Positions 52,410 to 64,000 of a stretch of DNA of 64,000 nucleotides are shown here, one piece after another. The position numbers and the translations under genes were made by a program. Source of the stretch: Symsagittifera roscoffensis (lineage: Eukaryota > Xenacoelomorpha > Acoela > Convolutidae). The stretch lies in the NCBI RefSeq assembly GCF_963678635.1, contig NC_087063.1, forward strand, positions 51,101,220 through 51,165,219. Direction: 5' to 3'. The notes beneath the pieces were generated by a model. The model worked only from the letters and a program-made list of their open reading frames with translations. It was not told the origin of the DNA and ran no database searches. How positions within the stretch are numbered: position 1 is the stretch's first letter; every line of letters begins with the position of its first letter.

Positions 52410-54700
52410 CAATTTCACTGCCAACCATTAGCAAAGTTGCCCGACAAGGAACGTAACATGTAGGAATTGCAAAAAAAGGGCATTTTGCGAAATGTTTCAA
52501 CTCTCAAAGCGTGCCCAAAATGTGGATGTGGAATCAAATGAAACTACTGAGGAGGGTTGCAACTTCAACACTTCTGACAGTGAATCAGAGTTTGCAGTCC
52601 TTGCTGTCCACGGGGTCTCCCACCCATATATTAAATGGTTTTCAATCACAGCCTCGGTGAAAAAGTTGGAATTAGCCAATGCGGCTACAAGGAATTTACG
52701 TTGTATCCAAATCACCCCTCAGTTTAATCAAACTTTTTTTAAAAGCCACGGTGGATACGGGAAGACCAGCTTCTTTTGTGAATAAAAGAACAGCAGATCA
52801 TATTGTGAAACCAGTACCTTCAGCGTTTAGGTTACACGAAAAAGAGTTTCAGGTAGATACGGCTTATGTTGACTATAACCAGAAACGTATCGACCTGTTT
52901 GGGACACTGAATGGGGACGTATCATCTTTGGAATGGAATGTGAAGTTAGCAAAGTTCCTGATTTCGGAGAACCGGACTGGTTGTCTGCTGTGTTTGGATC
53001 TGCAATCCCAGTTGGGGGTCCGGATGACACAATTCAGACCGCCTAGCCAACTGGTGCGCGCAATATTACAATCAGAACCGTATGAAACGTCAGAGTTTTG
53101 GAGATCGCAGTACAAAAAGAAGTTAAACCATGTTTTTACATGTTTATCGGTAGAACGAACAACCATCAAGTTTCTCCACGTTCAAATTGCCGCTTATCCC
53201 AATTCAAGAGAGAGGCAGTCGAGTCCCATATCATATTCAGGAGAAAGTTGGAGAGGAAAATTGGAAACTTATTCAAGAAGGCCACATGGGAAACTCAAGA
53301 AGTTTACTTGTGGACACTTCATCTCACCAATTGTTATCTCTGCGAAAAAAGATGGATCGGTTAAGGTGGCGATGGATGCGAAGCCCATGAAAGACCAAAT
53401 CCACAAAAATCATTTTCAGATGTCAAACTTGTTGAAGTTTTTGGATTCGGCTGCCCAGATCATTACGTCAAGTACGGATGAAAATATTTGGTTCACGTCG
53501 TTGGACCTGAAATACGCGTTTGGCCAAATTCCACTGAGCAATGCAGTTAGTAGACTTTGCAATTTCAACCTTGTGTGTGAAGAACAGACAAGCTCTTATC
53601 GCTTCAAGACTTGATTTTTTGGACTTACCGATATACGCAAAATTTTGCAAAAGCTATGGATAAAACTCTTCGGGGTTTGTCGGGTGTTTTCTGTTTTATG
53701 GACGACATCCTTACTGTATCGAAGGGTTCAGTGGCCGAGCATAATAGACTTGTGGAGAAGGTTTTCTTCGGGGTAGAGGAGGAAGGTTTTGCCCTCAAAT
53801 TGTCCAGAGGCGAAATCTCTTTAAATCAGATATCTTGGTTAGTATTGGACATCAATTCTCAAGGTTACCGACGAAAGCGTTCAAAAATTGATGCCGTGTT
53901 GGCTCTTGAACCACCAAGGACATTAAAGCACATCAGATCACTTATGGGTGTCACCATTCGGACCAACTCCGTCCATCGTTGAAGTCGAGCAACAAGAGCA
54001 AGTTCGTCTGGGGAGAGGTGCAGCAATCTGCTTCTCCAGTGTTCTTAAGCTTATCGCTAATATTACTAAAAAGTTTCATTTTGACCAAAATTGTATGGCT
54101 AGAATAAATTGTGATGCCAGTCACAATGGGCTGGGAATGGCTTTAGAGCAAAAAATTGAGAGCGAAATTTGGGCTCCGTAGCGTTTGCATCGGGTTTCTA
54201 AGCAATCATGAGAAAAAAAACAGCACGAATGAACTGGAAATAATTGCCATCGTTTGGTCTTGTGAGCATTTCCAAAATTTTTTGTTGGGCAATCATTTTG
54301 AAGTCCTAATAGACCACAGAGCAATAATATTGGCCTCAAAGACCAATAGGGGCACCAAGACCCACCAATACCGTTCAACCCGTTGGGCAGATTGCTTATT
54401 GCCATTCGACATCGACGACTTTTTTCGTAAATCAAGAAGCAAATTGGGAATAGTCGGTTATTTATCTCGTTTTCCTTTTTTTGAAGCGGCTCCTCCAATT
54501 AGTTTTGACAAGCAGTATGTGGTTAAACGTCTTAGCCGATTTTTCAATGCGTGTAGTTTTCTGGACCGTTGGGCTCATAATTTCTATTTACAGTCGAATC
54601 TACCTCTCAGACACCGAAAAACACTCACAAATCTCCGTCACCTCTATTAATTCATTTTTGTTCCCAGGCGTTTTTCTAGATTCCACCGAGAGCGATAAAA
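52410..54700 (+). pseudogene. Best-preserved decayed pol of the second Ty3-like element
   Basis: Readable in order, across frameshifts: nucleocapsid Cys cluster; protease with VDTGRPASF (about 52750); RT (IVISAKKDGSVKVAMDAKP, WFTSLDLKYAFGQIPL at about 53490-53535, CFMDDILTVSKGS at about 53690-53730); RNase H (CDASHNGLGMALEQ at about 54110-54150, NELEIIAIVWSCEHF and EVLIDHRAI at about 54230-54320); and an SRFPFF stretch near 54465, as at the RNase H-integrase junction of Ty3 elements. The RT motif differs from the YLDD of element family 1, so this is another lineage. Longest open stretch: 52679-53614 (311 codons). Not functional. Confidence 0.8.
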
Positions 54701-55399
54701 GGTGACCAACCAATCCACGGTCAAACGTTCGTCTGTTAACTGTACTGGTTCAAAATGTAAAACCTCGCTAGGGGGCGTAGATTCAGATGACAAGAGGCCT
54801 TATCAATCAGAGCGTAACAAATTTTGCTTACGCTCACTGCAAGAGGGCGACCTAACTTATGCACATCCGTTCAGCTAATCACAGTTCAGTTGTTATAAAA
54901 TATTCACATATGCCATGTTCTCAGCATGTTTCCTGAAGTGAATACCATTCTGGATTCTCAACTCGTCAATAACAGCAGTTTTCATTTTGTTGACTCTGCT
55001 GATTCATTTTCTCTCTTTTTTTTGTTTCTTGTTCTGCTACCTCAATTTTTGGGGACTGGCCTTCATTACTCTGAAATTTTTCAGAGTGTCATCATGAATA
55101 GTCTCGCGATGACAATTTTGAACAACTACTCAACCAGTTTGTGTCTCTAAATCGGACCTGGTTTTCGTTGGACCGGTCGAGACAAAGAGTTCGTTCGGGA
55201 GCAATTCACTCGAAAAGGAAAACATCGAGCCAAAGAGCAGACGCGCTGAAGGATTAATACGCTCGTATTCTGAAGAACTTTCGCTCGCGGAGGCTGCGGA
55301 AGTTTGGTCCAGTGAGTCGCCCAAAATAACAAGTCCCTAGTTTGGATATCCTCCAAACCACCTGCTGTCGTTCCAGATTGGAAATCGTTGTCGGCTCAG
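54701..55399 (+). pseudogene. Poorly conserved pol linker
   Basis: Mostly stop-filled. Fragments such as RSYSEELSLAEAAEVWSSE (about 55258-55318, plus strand) resemble a pol linker. A TATAAAA at 54894 is present, but no promoter can be claimed. No other gene is supported. Confidence 0.35.
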
Positions 55400-55564
55400 G
55401 TGGGAATCATTGATGCAGACGTGATTTCAACGCTTACTGATGAAGATCTTAGTTTTCGTTTGATGAAACCAGATCTGGTTAACAATGACTACGATTGTTT
55501 CTTTCGAGTCGACGGGTATCTGAAATCATTTTGGTAGTGCTCAGCAGAATTCGATAGTTGTGTT

Positions 55565-56011
55565 GTGGTGGACAACGGTATTGCTATCCCAAATGTGCTT
55601 CAAAAACAAATTCTTGCTCCTCTTCATAGATCACATGCGGGACAACTTGCAATGGTGGACGCGGCTCAATATATCTGGTGGCCCCGGATGCATCGGCGGG
55701 ACATTATTCAACATTGTGAAGACTGTCCACAGTTTACGATGTTCGATAAGAATCTCAAGGCTAACCTTTCTTATAACTCATCACAATCCTTACCTCAGTT
55801 ATCAGCTCCGAATGAGGAACTCCAGCTAGATTCCGCTGGCCCTCTTCCGGATTATGCAGGTAACCAAATTAAGATCCTGGTCGCAATCGTCCGAGACTCC
55901 AATCGTCCGAGACTCCAATCGTCCGAGACTCGGTTGGGCGCATCTAAATTCAGTTCATATTTTTCAAAACTCAGGATACTCTACAGCAAAATAGTGAGGA
56001 TATTCGTTTGA
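55565..56011 (+). pseudogene. Integrase zinc-finger remnant, unit 1
   Basis: 148 codons containing the HHCC finger of a Ty3-type integrase (LHRSHAGQ...YIWWPRMHRRDIIQHCEDCPQF) and the start of the catalytic core (LQLDSAGPLPDYAG, where D would be the first catalytic residue). The rest of the core is lost. Upstream the frame continues back to VGIIDADVISTLTDEDL with a stop between. Confidence 0.7.
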
Positions 56012-56019
56012 TCAAAAAC

Positions 56020-57470
56020 TCGATTACGGGGTTTTCGCCGACTTGAGTTACAAGTTGGTCGACCGCCAAAATTGGAATTATCTAATGCAGCTGAGCGTCT
56101 ATCCTCGCGTGTTAACTTAGATAATCAGCAGTTGGAACGTATTCTATTCACAGCGGAACATAGCGATCCAAGATCAAAGTGATCAAGAAAGGGCAATCCA
56201 GTTCATCAGTGTCCCCTTATTTCGGTGCCAAATACCTTCTGCAGCTGAGACCCCATATAATAAGGCCCATGATTATCTGGCTAAGTCGGCTAAACATTGG
56301 TTGCCTCTAACGAAGACGCTTACAGACAACGAGGGCATCAAAACTCTCAAAACAATGACGGAGTGCAATCAGGTTCTCGAAGCCACACTTCGCTTTATTA
56401 TATCGTTAGGCACCCTTCGATCTAGGAGCCAAATGCCCGCGGAGCAGCTACAACCATCATATGCTAACGTAAATTGAATCATTTAGTTATCAATGATCCG
56501 GATAAGGTTGAAATATTCCGCAAAAATATTGTTAGGAGACCTGGTCGGGAATGGTTCAAACCTTTCAATTGCAAAACCGTCAGAGTTACTGGGTCTATGT
56601 TTACTACTGATAAAAATAAGGTAATAAGAAATCACTATTTTGCGATGCGTCTTAAGTCATCTCCTGCAGGTTTCATAAGCAAACAGGAAAACACCTGTCA
56701 ACAATGGGCAAAAATGCCCTGCTGTGTCATCCTCGTCGTCCACTTTGCCGGAGGATAACAGACCCCTCAAACCGCCTTTTTTTCTGACACGTATTGGTGC
56801 TAAAACAGTCACGGTCCCGTCTACTCCACAGGAGTCGAAATTTCAGATGGCTACCAAAAATGCTCTAGCTATTTGCCCAGTTCACAGCAACACAGACGCT
56901 GTAGTTGATCTAACGGCTTCATAATCCACCTCGAGGAATTTGCTATTGGATGCATCGGGAATCAATACTCAGGCACCATCACCTCCGAAGACCCCTTTTT
57001 TATTTCGTTTCCAGATCTTATTCCCATCTCATCCAACGACGGCTCGTCTATTCCGAAATCGCAGGAGCGTTCCATTGGTTCGGGATCTGCCGTGCCTTGT
57101 CCTCCAACTCTCGTCAATCCACAGGTGTCTCAGATGGTGTTAGAAATCTCTCGTCTGCGTCGAACTCATCGCGAACTTCGTCTCGTCAGAAAAACAGACC
57201 TCGTTTTTTGGCAGCCCGGTTCGGCAACCAGTGAATCTCGTCAGTTCCCCGCCCGCTCAGCCTCAGGTCTCAAGTCCCGAAGCTGGATCTTCGGACAAAA
57301 GGGTCCGTTTCGCCCAGGCCAGGCAGACGGAAAAACTTCAGGTGGTTTTTCTCAGGGCTAGTTCGTCCAAGGATACCGGAGGCTTTACAAGGAAATTCAC
57401 CCGTTTCCCAGAGTCATCATCATCCAAGTCGTCTTCAGAAAACCCGTTGAGGAGAAATGAGAACTAACTT
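56020..57470 (+). pseudogene. Decayed 3' part of pol, unit 1
   Basis: Overlapping open stretches in all three frames (for example 56474-56758, 57092-57361, 57231-57467) show Ser/Pro/Arg-rich sequence without a recognisable domain. By position it may be the C-terminal tail of pol or a further ORF. AATAAA near 57576 could be a poly(A) signal. Confidence 0.4.
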
Positions 57471-57976
57471 AGTCATTAAAAACTGCATTTTGTCATTAAG
57501 AACTTGTGTTACCGGAATCTCAGCCAAAACTTTTTGTGTACTTTATTCTTAATTAAATATTTTTTTCTGATCAATAAAATTCATATGTTCCATAAAAATT
57601 TCCTATACAGGGGAAAATGTGGTGCAGTCTCAATTCAGTGGACATTATTACGTCATAATTAGTCTAGTCAGTTGTTCCATTTTTGATTGCAAGGTCGTTG
57701 ACGACATGTCAAACCGCGGTTTAGTTTCTATTGAAATCTCTTCTCACTCTCCTATCAACTTATGTAAGATTTAAATCGTTGTAATTTCTTTGTCATGACA
57801 TTTATTCTATACAGGTGGGAATCCTTGATGCAGACGTAATTTCAACGCTTACTGAAGATCCTAGTTTTCGTTTGATGAAACCAGCTCTGGTTAACAATGA
57901 CTACGATTGTTTCAGCCGAGTCGACGGGTATCTGAAATCATTTTGGTAGTGCTCAGCAGAATTCGATAGTTGTGTT

Positions 57977-58390
57977 GTGGTGGACAACGGTATTGCTATC
58001 CCAAATGTGCTTCAAAAACCAATTCTTGCTCCTCTTCATAGATCACATGCGGGACAACTTGCCATGGTGGACACGGCTCAATATATCTGGTGGCCCCGGA
58101 TGCATCGGCGGGACATTGTTCAACTTTGTGAAGATTGTCCACAGTGTACCATGTTCGATAAGAATCTCAAGGCTAACCTTTCTTATAACTCATCACAATC
58201 CTTACCTCAGTTATCAGCTCCGAATGAGGAAATCCAGCTAGATTCCGCTGGCCCTCTTCCGGACTATGCAGGTAACCAAATTAAGATCCTGGTCGCAATC
58301 GTCCGAGACTCCAATCGTCCGAGACTCGGTTGGGCGCATCTAAATTCAGTTCAGATTTTTCAAAATTCAGGATACTCTACAGCAAACTAG
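57977..58390 (+). pseudogene. Integrase zinc-finger remnant, unit 2
   Basis: Same content as 55565-56011. It keeps the third finger Cys as CPQCTMF where unit 1 has CPQFTMF, so unit 2 is closer to the ancestral finger. Confidence 0.7.
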
Positions 58391-58419
58391 TGAGGATATT
58401 CGTTTGATCAAAAACTCGA

Positions 58420-59866
58420 TTATGGGGTTTTCGCCAACTTGAGTTACAAGTTGGTCGACCGCTAAATTTGGATTTATCTAATGCAGCTGAGCGTCTATCC
58501 TCGCGTGTTAACTTAGATAATCAGCAGTTGGAACGTATTCTATTCACAGCGGAACATAGCGATCCAAGATCAAAGTGATCAAGAAAGGGCAATCCAGTTC
58601 ATCAGTGTCCCCTTATTTCGGTGCCAAATACCTTCTGCAGCTGAGACCCCATATAATAAGGCCCATGATTATCTGGCTAAGTCGGCTAAACATTGGTTGC
58701 CTCTAACGAAGACGCTTACAGACAACGAGGGCATCAAAACTCTCAAAACAATGACGGAGTGCAATCAGGTTCTCGAAGCCACACTTCGCTTTATTATATC
58801 GTTAGGCACCCTTCGATCTAGGAGCCAAATGCCCGCGGAGCAGCTACAACCATCATATGCTAACGTAAATTGAATCATTTAGTTATCAATGATCCGGATA
58901 AGGTTGAAATATTCCGCAAAAATATTGTTAGGAGACCTGGTCGGGAATGGTTCAAACCTTTCAATTGCAAAACCGTCAGAGTTACTGGGTCTATGTTTAC
59001 TACTGATAAAAATAAGGTAATAAGAAATCACTATTTTGCGATGCGTCTTAAGTCATCTCCTGCAGGTTTCATAAGCAAACAGGAAAACACCTGTCAACAA
59101 TGGGCAAAAATGCCCTGCTGTGTCATCCTCGTCGTCCACTTTGCCGGAGGATAACAGACCCCTCAAACCGCCTTTTTTTCTGACACGTATTGGTGCTAAA
59201 ACAGTCACGGTCCCGTCTACTCCACAGGAGTCGAAATTTCAGATGGCTACCAAAGATGCTCTAGCTATTTGCCCAGTTCACAGCAACACAGACGCTGTAG
59301 TTGATCTAACGGCTTCATAATCCACCTCGAGGAATTTGCTATTGGATGCATCGGGAATCAATACTCAGGCACCATCACCTCCGAAGACCCCTTTTATATT
59401 TCGTTTCCAGATCTTACTCCCATCTCATCCAACGACGGCTCGTCTATTCCGAAATCGCAGGAGCGTTCCATTGGTTCGGGATCTGCCGTGCCTTGTCCTC
59501 CAACTCTCGTCAATCCACAGGTGTCTCAGATGGTGTTAGAAATCTCTCGTCTGCGTCGAACTCATCGCGAACTTCGTCTCGTCAGAAAAACAGACCTCGT
59601 TTTTTGGCAGCCCGGTTCGGCAACCAGTGAATCTCGTCAGTTCCCCGCCCGGTCAGCCTCAGGTCTCAAGTCCCGAAGCTGGATCTTCGGACAAAAGGGT
59701 CCGTTTCGCCCAGGCCAGGCAGACGGAAAAACTTCAGGTGGTTTTTCTCAGGGCTAGTTCGTCCAAGGATACCGGAGGCTTTACAAGGAAATTCACCCGT
59801 TTCCCAGAGTCATCATCATCCAAGTCGTCTTCAGAAAACCCGTTGAGGAGAAATGAGAACTAACTT
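58420..59866 (+). pseudogene. Decayed 3' part of pol, unit 2
   Basis: Near-identical to 56020-57470, with the same Ser/Pro/Arg-rich open stretches and the same stops. AATAAA recurs near 59971. Confidence 0.4.
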
Positions 59867-60240
59867 AGTCATTAAAACTTGCATTCTGTCATTAAAAACT
59901 TGTGTTACCGGAACCTCAGCCAAAACTTTTTTTGTGCTTTATTCTTAATTAAATATTTTTTTCTGATCAATAAAATTCATATGTTCCATAAAAATTTCCT
60001 ATACAGGGGAAAATGTGGTGCAGTCTCAATTCAGTGGACATTTTTACGTCATAATTAGTGTAGTCAGTTGTTCCATTTTTGATTGCCAGGTCGTTGACCA
60101 CATGTCAAACCGCGGTTTAGTTTCTATTGAAATCTCTTCTCACTCTCCTGTCAACTTATGTAAGATTTAAATCGATGTAATTTCTTTGTCATGACATTTA
60201 TTCTATACAGGTGGGAATCCTTGATGCAGACGTGATTTCA

Positions 60241-60780
60241 ATTTTGATGCCAAACCCGCCCCATCCCACGCGTAAATCTTAGATCTGCCCATATCTCATC
60301 ACATCATTGACGCCAATCTCGGTTTGATAACAAAGTACAAAATTGTGCTCGCTCGCGTCTGGTTTCCAGACATCGTTTACAAGAGTCAGACATTTTTGAA
60401 GCTAGAATTCAAAGAAAATATTGACTAGAAAAAATTCCATTGCCGCCGGATTCCAGATAGCCGCCTTTAGTGTTGAAGAATGTGTGCTTCGGTTCCAATT
60501 CAACGACCATATGTGGAATCCAGTTCAAGTTTTGCGCAAAGGAGAGACCAAGTCTGTGGAACCAAAACCAGTACAAAATTTACCGAAGGTGGCGACGTAA
60601 TGATATATTTTGCTTTTAGACTGAAAATATGTTGTAAATTATGTTGCAGTTATGATTGATTTACGTGTGATTATTATAAATTTCTCGTGTTTTTCAGATT
60701 TTCAATTTCTGTTCTTCAGCTCATCTTCTGTTCTCAACTATCAACTAACACAACATATATACAAGTTCACGTGTAGTTTT
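60241..60780. other. Spacer before E3, no gene
   Basis: About 0.5 kb with no supported ORF and no clear match inside the window. Confidence 0.5.
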
Positions 60781-61160
60781 TGAGTTTTCGGATAAGTTAC
60801 ACCGTCTGCTCGTCACGCTATCTTATTTTCGGCCGGATAGATTCGTGCAACTTCTTAGTCTAATACCGATCCTAATCTTACTCTCATATCTACTAGTCTC
60901 AGGTTGTTTAACTAGTCTCTGCTAAGCTCAATAGATCTAGAGTATACTGGCTTATTGCAACTGCTGAAGTTCTCTTGGAGAGGCAACTAAGTTCTAAGTT
61001 AAATTCAAATCTCTCTGGTGCTGAAATTACAAATAATTTCAGCACTTACAAATAAGTGGGTTGTTAGTTAGATGAATTATGATTGGTTAATATTAAATAT
61101 TTGACAGTAGTAAAATATCCAATTTGTCCAATTATAAAATGTAGTTTAGATCAGGTTCCA
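60781..61160 (-). repeat. E3 3' LTR (380 bp, internal deletion)
   Basis: Begins TGAGTT and ends AGGTTCCA like the others, but about 30 bp after the first six bases are missing. Palindrome kept at 61018-61045. Confidence 0.85.
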
Positions 61161-61868
61161 CCCATCCGGGGTTTACAGAGTTTTTTAGAACTATCTTTCT
61201 GCAATTTGAAGGATGGATGATAAACGTTGGTATTTGGCGAACATCTTTTTCTTGTCCGGTTCCTCTTGGAGAAGAACGTTCCAGGACGCTGGAATTATGG
61301 TAGGAAATTGTTACGTCGTCATTCGACAACGACTGTGATCCCCAATGAAATCAATCCGATTTCAAAATGGTTTGCTATGACAGGTTTTTCTGTATTATGT
61401 AGAGAACTTGTTTTGTGTGCAACCTCGTCTGGGAATGGCGTGAAGATCGTGTGTGGAAGGGTTGCCTTGTAACTCGGATCTGTACGTATACTTGAACATC
61501 GAGGTGGTCATTGGTCTAGTTCAATGAAGTCCTTTTCTGCGAAGTCAAGTCGTACTCTAAATCCTTTGAGTTGTGATTGTGGACGGCATGTCGGTTGTGC
61601 TTAACCATTCTTTTGTTCGAGTGTGATGGGATCATCTAGTCTTTGGATGTTCGTCTTTGTTGTTGTGTATTGATCTATATACTGCAAAGTATGATTTACA
61701 TTTTATAAAATTCTGTTAATTCAATTTTTTAATCATGATTTTAGTTAGTCGTTTTCACAAAAGGGTTTTGTTTTAGTTTGGTTATTTTGAAAAGTTACTC
61801 ACCCTTGAGTACCTCTTATTAAAAATCGGAGTGTGGTCACAAAGCGTGGACGTAGCGCGGTGGGTTAG
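61161..61868 (-). other. E3 3' UTR, truncated
   Basis: Homologous to 2751-3450, then joined at about 61868-61875 straight to the C-terminal part of the downstream ORF. Roughly 1.1-1.2 kb is missing, including the palindrome cluster, the candidate intron and the last ~85 codons of the ORF. Confidence 0.75.
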
Positions 61869-63435
61869 GCTGGATAAATTCATGCGGGAAAAGGAAGGGT
61901 CTGGATTCTTCTGCATTGAAGGTCTTTGTGATGGGACAGAATATATACATTTGGGTAACTGGATCATAGTTGCGGAGGATGCCGTGGAGGTTAGTATCTT
62001 TGATGCAATATGTGAAATTCAGGAAAAATGGTGTTGTGTACTTTGAGTTAAGAAACTGAAAATGATGGTGAGGTTGTCTTGATGGGGTGTGCAAATCAAA
62101 ATGATTTTGTATAAAACGATAGTATGTATATGTGTGGGTTTGTTTAGTGCGTAACATAATATCGTGGGAACAGTGCAAATCGCGTTCTTGTGGTGAAAGA
62201 AAGTGAAAAGTTAATAAAAATAACTGAAATTTGTCATAGAAGCTTTCGTATGCTTGAATATCAGCTAGTGATTCTGAAATAATGTGATCGTTTTTTCTAT
62301 CAAAAATATTAAGTGTGAACACGTATGATGTTTTGATGAAAATTTTTTCTGTCAGTTGCGGGTTTGCAAAGCGGTCTTCATCTAAAAATTGGTCTTGATT
62401 AGGGCGGATGATATTATGATCGTAATATTCTATTGCAAATTCGTTAGCTCGAGATGCAGTGAAAGTTTTTAGTAACTTTTTATATCCAACGTAAGTAAAT
62501 TGTCGAGGTGTTAGTGTTGTGGTGAGTCTATATAACATGTTTTTGTTCTTTTCTATGCTGTCATGAGTATTAGTTAGTGGTACGCAAAGGGGGTTAGTAA
62601 AATTATAATAAGCTGTCCGATGAAGTGTTGGCATTAAAACATGTTCATCTACAAAATTGCGTGTGTCATTAGTATCGTTAGGTGTGTTTAATGTATATTG
62701 CGCAAATGAGGGTAAGGTGATTGCAAGAAAATTTTTTGTGTTTGTATGTTGCGGGTGATTAATATATTCGCGGGCTGTTCCGGGTTTGGTCGGGAATGGG
62801 TGATTTGGGAATTTTCGTTTAAAAGTGCGATAAGCTCGTTGAGTACTACTAGGTGTTTCGGTGGATGTGGATGATTGTGTTAATGATGGAGTGTAAGCTG
62901 AGGAGGGTGTAGGAGTAGGTGGATTTGAGGATTTTATTGTGGATGATAGTTGATGTATTGTGAGGGTGTTAGGGTGTTTTAACTGTTGTTGTAAGGTAAT
63001 AAAATTATCGAGCTCCTGGGAAATTTGGGGAGTATCTGGGGAGTTATTATATGATCTGTCGGAATGAAGTGGAGAATAGGTTGGGGTCGCTTGGGCAGCA
63101 TAAGAAGGAGTGGAAATGGATGGGAGTGGATGATTTGATGGGATTGGTTGAAAAGGGGGTTTTGAAAAAACTGAGGAGTTGGTCTGAGTATAATTTGAGG
63201 GAGATGGTTCGGAGTCTGCAAATTCGTCAGGGGTTTCTACATTAGGGTTATTAAATTGTGAGATAGAGTATAGAACTGAAATATCCGAGTTAGTATCAGA
63301 ATTCGTGCTTGATGATATATTAATAATCGGAAAATCGGGTGGTGGGAAAACAAAAAGTGGGATTATTGGGATTTGAGTTTGGAGGTTGGCTGGGTGGGAA
63401 TTTGAGCGATGGAGGGATCCAAGTTGTCGGCTCAT
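61837..63435 (-). pseudogene. Downstream unknown ORF, E3 (C-terminally truncated)
   Basis: Open for 532 codons. The N terminus (MSRQLGSLHRSNSHP) and the domain after residue ~205 are conserved with E1 and E2 (for example AYRTFKRKFPNHPFP, TAREYINHPQHTNT, HCSHDIMLRTKQTHT). The Ser/Thr/Pro/Asn-rich part between them has drifted far. The end is lost through the 3' UTR deletion, adding PNPPRYVHAL-type residues read from UTR sequence. Its long open frame in a diverged copy argues that the domain was under selection before this copy decayed. The ATG overlaps the env stop as in the other copies. Confidence 0.82.
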
Positions 63436-64000
63436 CGTGGGCTATGAAAATGATTATGTTGAGACTGAAAAGTAGTGGTGTGGGGTTGTTCTATACATTG
63501 TTCGTATGTATTATCATTTTGTGAAAGATGTGTCATTATATATTGGATGGGGCTTTGTGTTATATTTGGTCTAGAATTTGGATTATTTGTGATTGCTAGG
63601 TTTCAGAAATTACGGGGAACTAAAGATATTGAATGATGTTGTGGTAGGGGTGGCAACTGTGGTGCGGTAGGTGTTATCTCTATATTATTGTGTTCTTCGT
63701 CGTAAGTGTTTTGTCTTGTGGATATTTTCGTGTTATATTCTTTTATTTGTGCATCTAGAAGTATTTTGTTTATTGATGATGAAAAAATTCCAAAAAATCC
63801 AGCAAATAGTATACGTGCTACCCTTGCTTGTCTGTTTACATGTGTGTGTACAGCGCATGTGTTATAGATTCCTTTTAAGAGTGAGAAAAGAAATCCTATA
63901 AAATTAAACATGGCGTAAAAGATAGTTATTATTTCTAAGATGTAATAGGGCCATCCTAGAAAAGCTAGAATTTCGTCTTTAGGGTGACAAAACTGAAAAT
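63432..64000 (-). pseudogene. env: env C-terminal part, E3 (broken, partial)
   Basis: The C-terminal ~190 codons of env, cut by the window edge. It keeps the hydrophobic segments (MFNFIGFLFSLLKGIYNTCA and RILFAGFFGIFSSSI). A TGA at 63603-63605 replaces the CGA of the other copies, and a 1-bp loss near 63980 shifts the frame relative to E1. Confidence 0.8.

Larger units (their letters stand above)
55400..57813 (+). repeat. 2.4-kb tandem block, unit 1 (integrase region)
   Basis: Starts GTGGGAATC and is repeated at 57814-60210. A third start of about 30 bp follows at 60211-60240. The first ~650 bp of the two units differ at many sites, while the later ~1.4 kb is nearly identical. Inside, the 16-bp unit CAATCGTCCGAGACTC occurs three times (55884-55931), against two in unit 2 (58296-58327). 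Confidence 0.9.
57814..60210 (+). repeat. 2.4-kb tandem block, unit 2 (integrase region)
   Basis: Second copy of 55400-57813. It ends in the same non-coding segment (CTATACAG then GTGGGAATC). Offset between units falls from 2,412 to 2,396 bp at the 16-bp repeat. Confidence 0.9.
60781..64000 (-). mobile_element. Giant Ty3-like element, copy E3 (partial, leaves the window)
   Basis: Third member of family 1, same orientation. Only its 3' end is visible: 3' LTR, a shortened 3' UTR, the downstream unknown ORF and the end of env. It is clearly more diverged from E1 and E2 than they are from each other. The other LTR and target duplication lie beyond 64000. Confidence 0.93.

Overview
The window comes from an AT-rich metazoan-like nuclear genome. 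Three signs point this way: reverse-transcribing LTR elements, splice-like signals, and no bacterial gene organisation. I see no host gene, no rRNA or tRNA gene and no CRISPR array, and the species cannot be named from the sequence. Almost everything is mobile DNA.

Element family 1 (minus strand) is the main content. There are three copies. E1 is 2341-23421 (21.1 kb), E2 is 24227-43089 (18.9 kb), and E3 starts at 60781 and runs off the window. E1 and E2 each have 410-bp TG...CA LTRs and their own 4-bp target duplications (CTAC and CTAT). In transcription order (high to low coordinates) each carries: 5' LTR; primer binding site; a 77-codon leader ORF; a 155-codon ORF overlapping gag; a single ~2,720-codon Ty3/Gypsy-type gag-pol frame (capsid, CCHC knuckle, DSG protease, YLDD reverse transcriptase, RNase H, D,D35E integrase, GPY/F module); two short hydrophobic ORFs; a ~378-codon open frame without any methionine codon; an 872-codon env-like glycoprotein; and a ~602-codon ORF of unknown function whose ATG overlaps the env stop as ATGA. 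A ~1.5-kb palindrome-rich 3' UTR and the 3' LTR follow. Five of these products have no counterpart that I recognise in ordinary Ty3 elements. Most E1/E2 differences in the small ORFs I compared are synonymous, which suggests they encode real proteins. This large multi-ORF element is the most likely undescribed system here.

Every copy is now broken. E1 has several nonsense codons, a 2-bp deletion in integrase and a 2.3-kb internal tandem duplication. E2 has nonsense codons in gag-pol, env and a small ORF, a 1-bp deletion in the last ORF and a 24-bp in-frame deletion in integrase, yet its LTRs look identical by eye. E3 has a shortened LTR, a fused 3' UTR deletion and a damaged env.

Region 43.1-60.8 kb holds a second, older and heavily decayed Ty3/Gypsy element on the plus strand. 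Gag knuckle, DTG protease, FMDDIL reverse transcriptase, RNase H and integrase zinc-finger remnants are readable. It is chopped into near-identical tandem blocks (2,979 bp twice; about 2.4 kb twice) and crossed by a 200-bp run of N. Because three separate 2-3 kb tandem duplications lie close together, an assembly artefact must be considered beside true duplication. The flanks (1-2336, 23426-24222, 60241-60780) hold interspersed repeats and otherwise nothing I can support as a gene.
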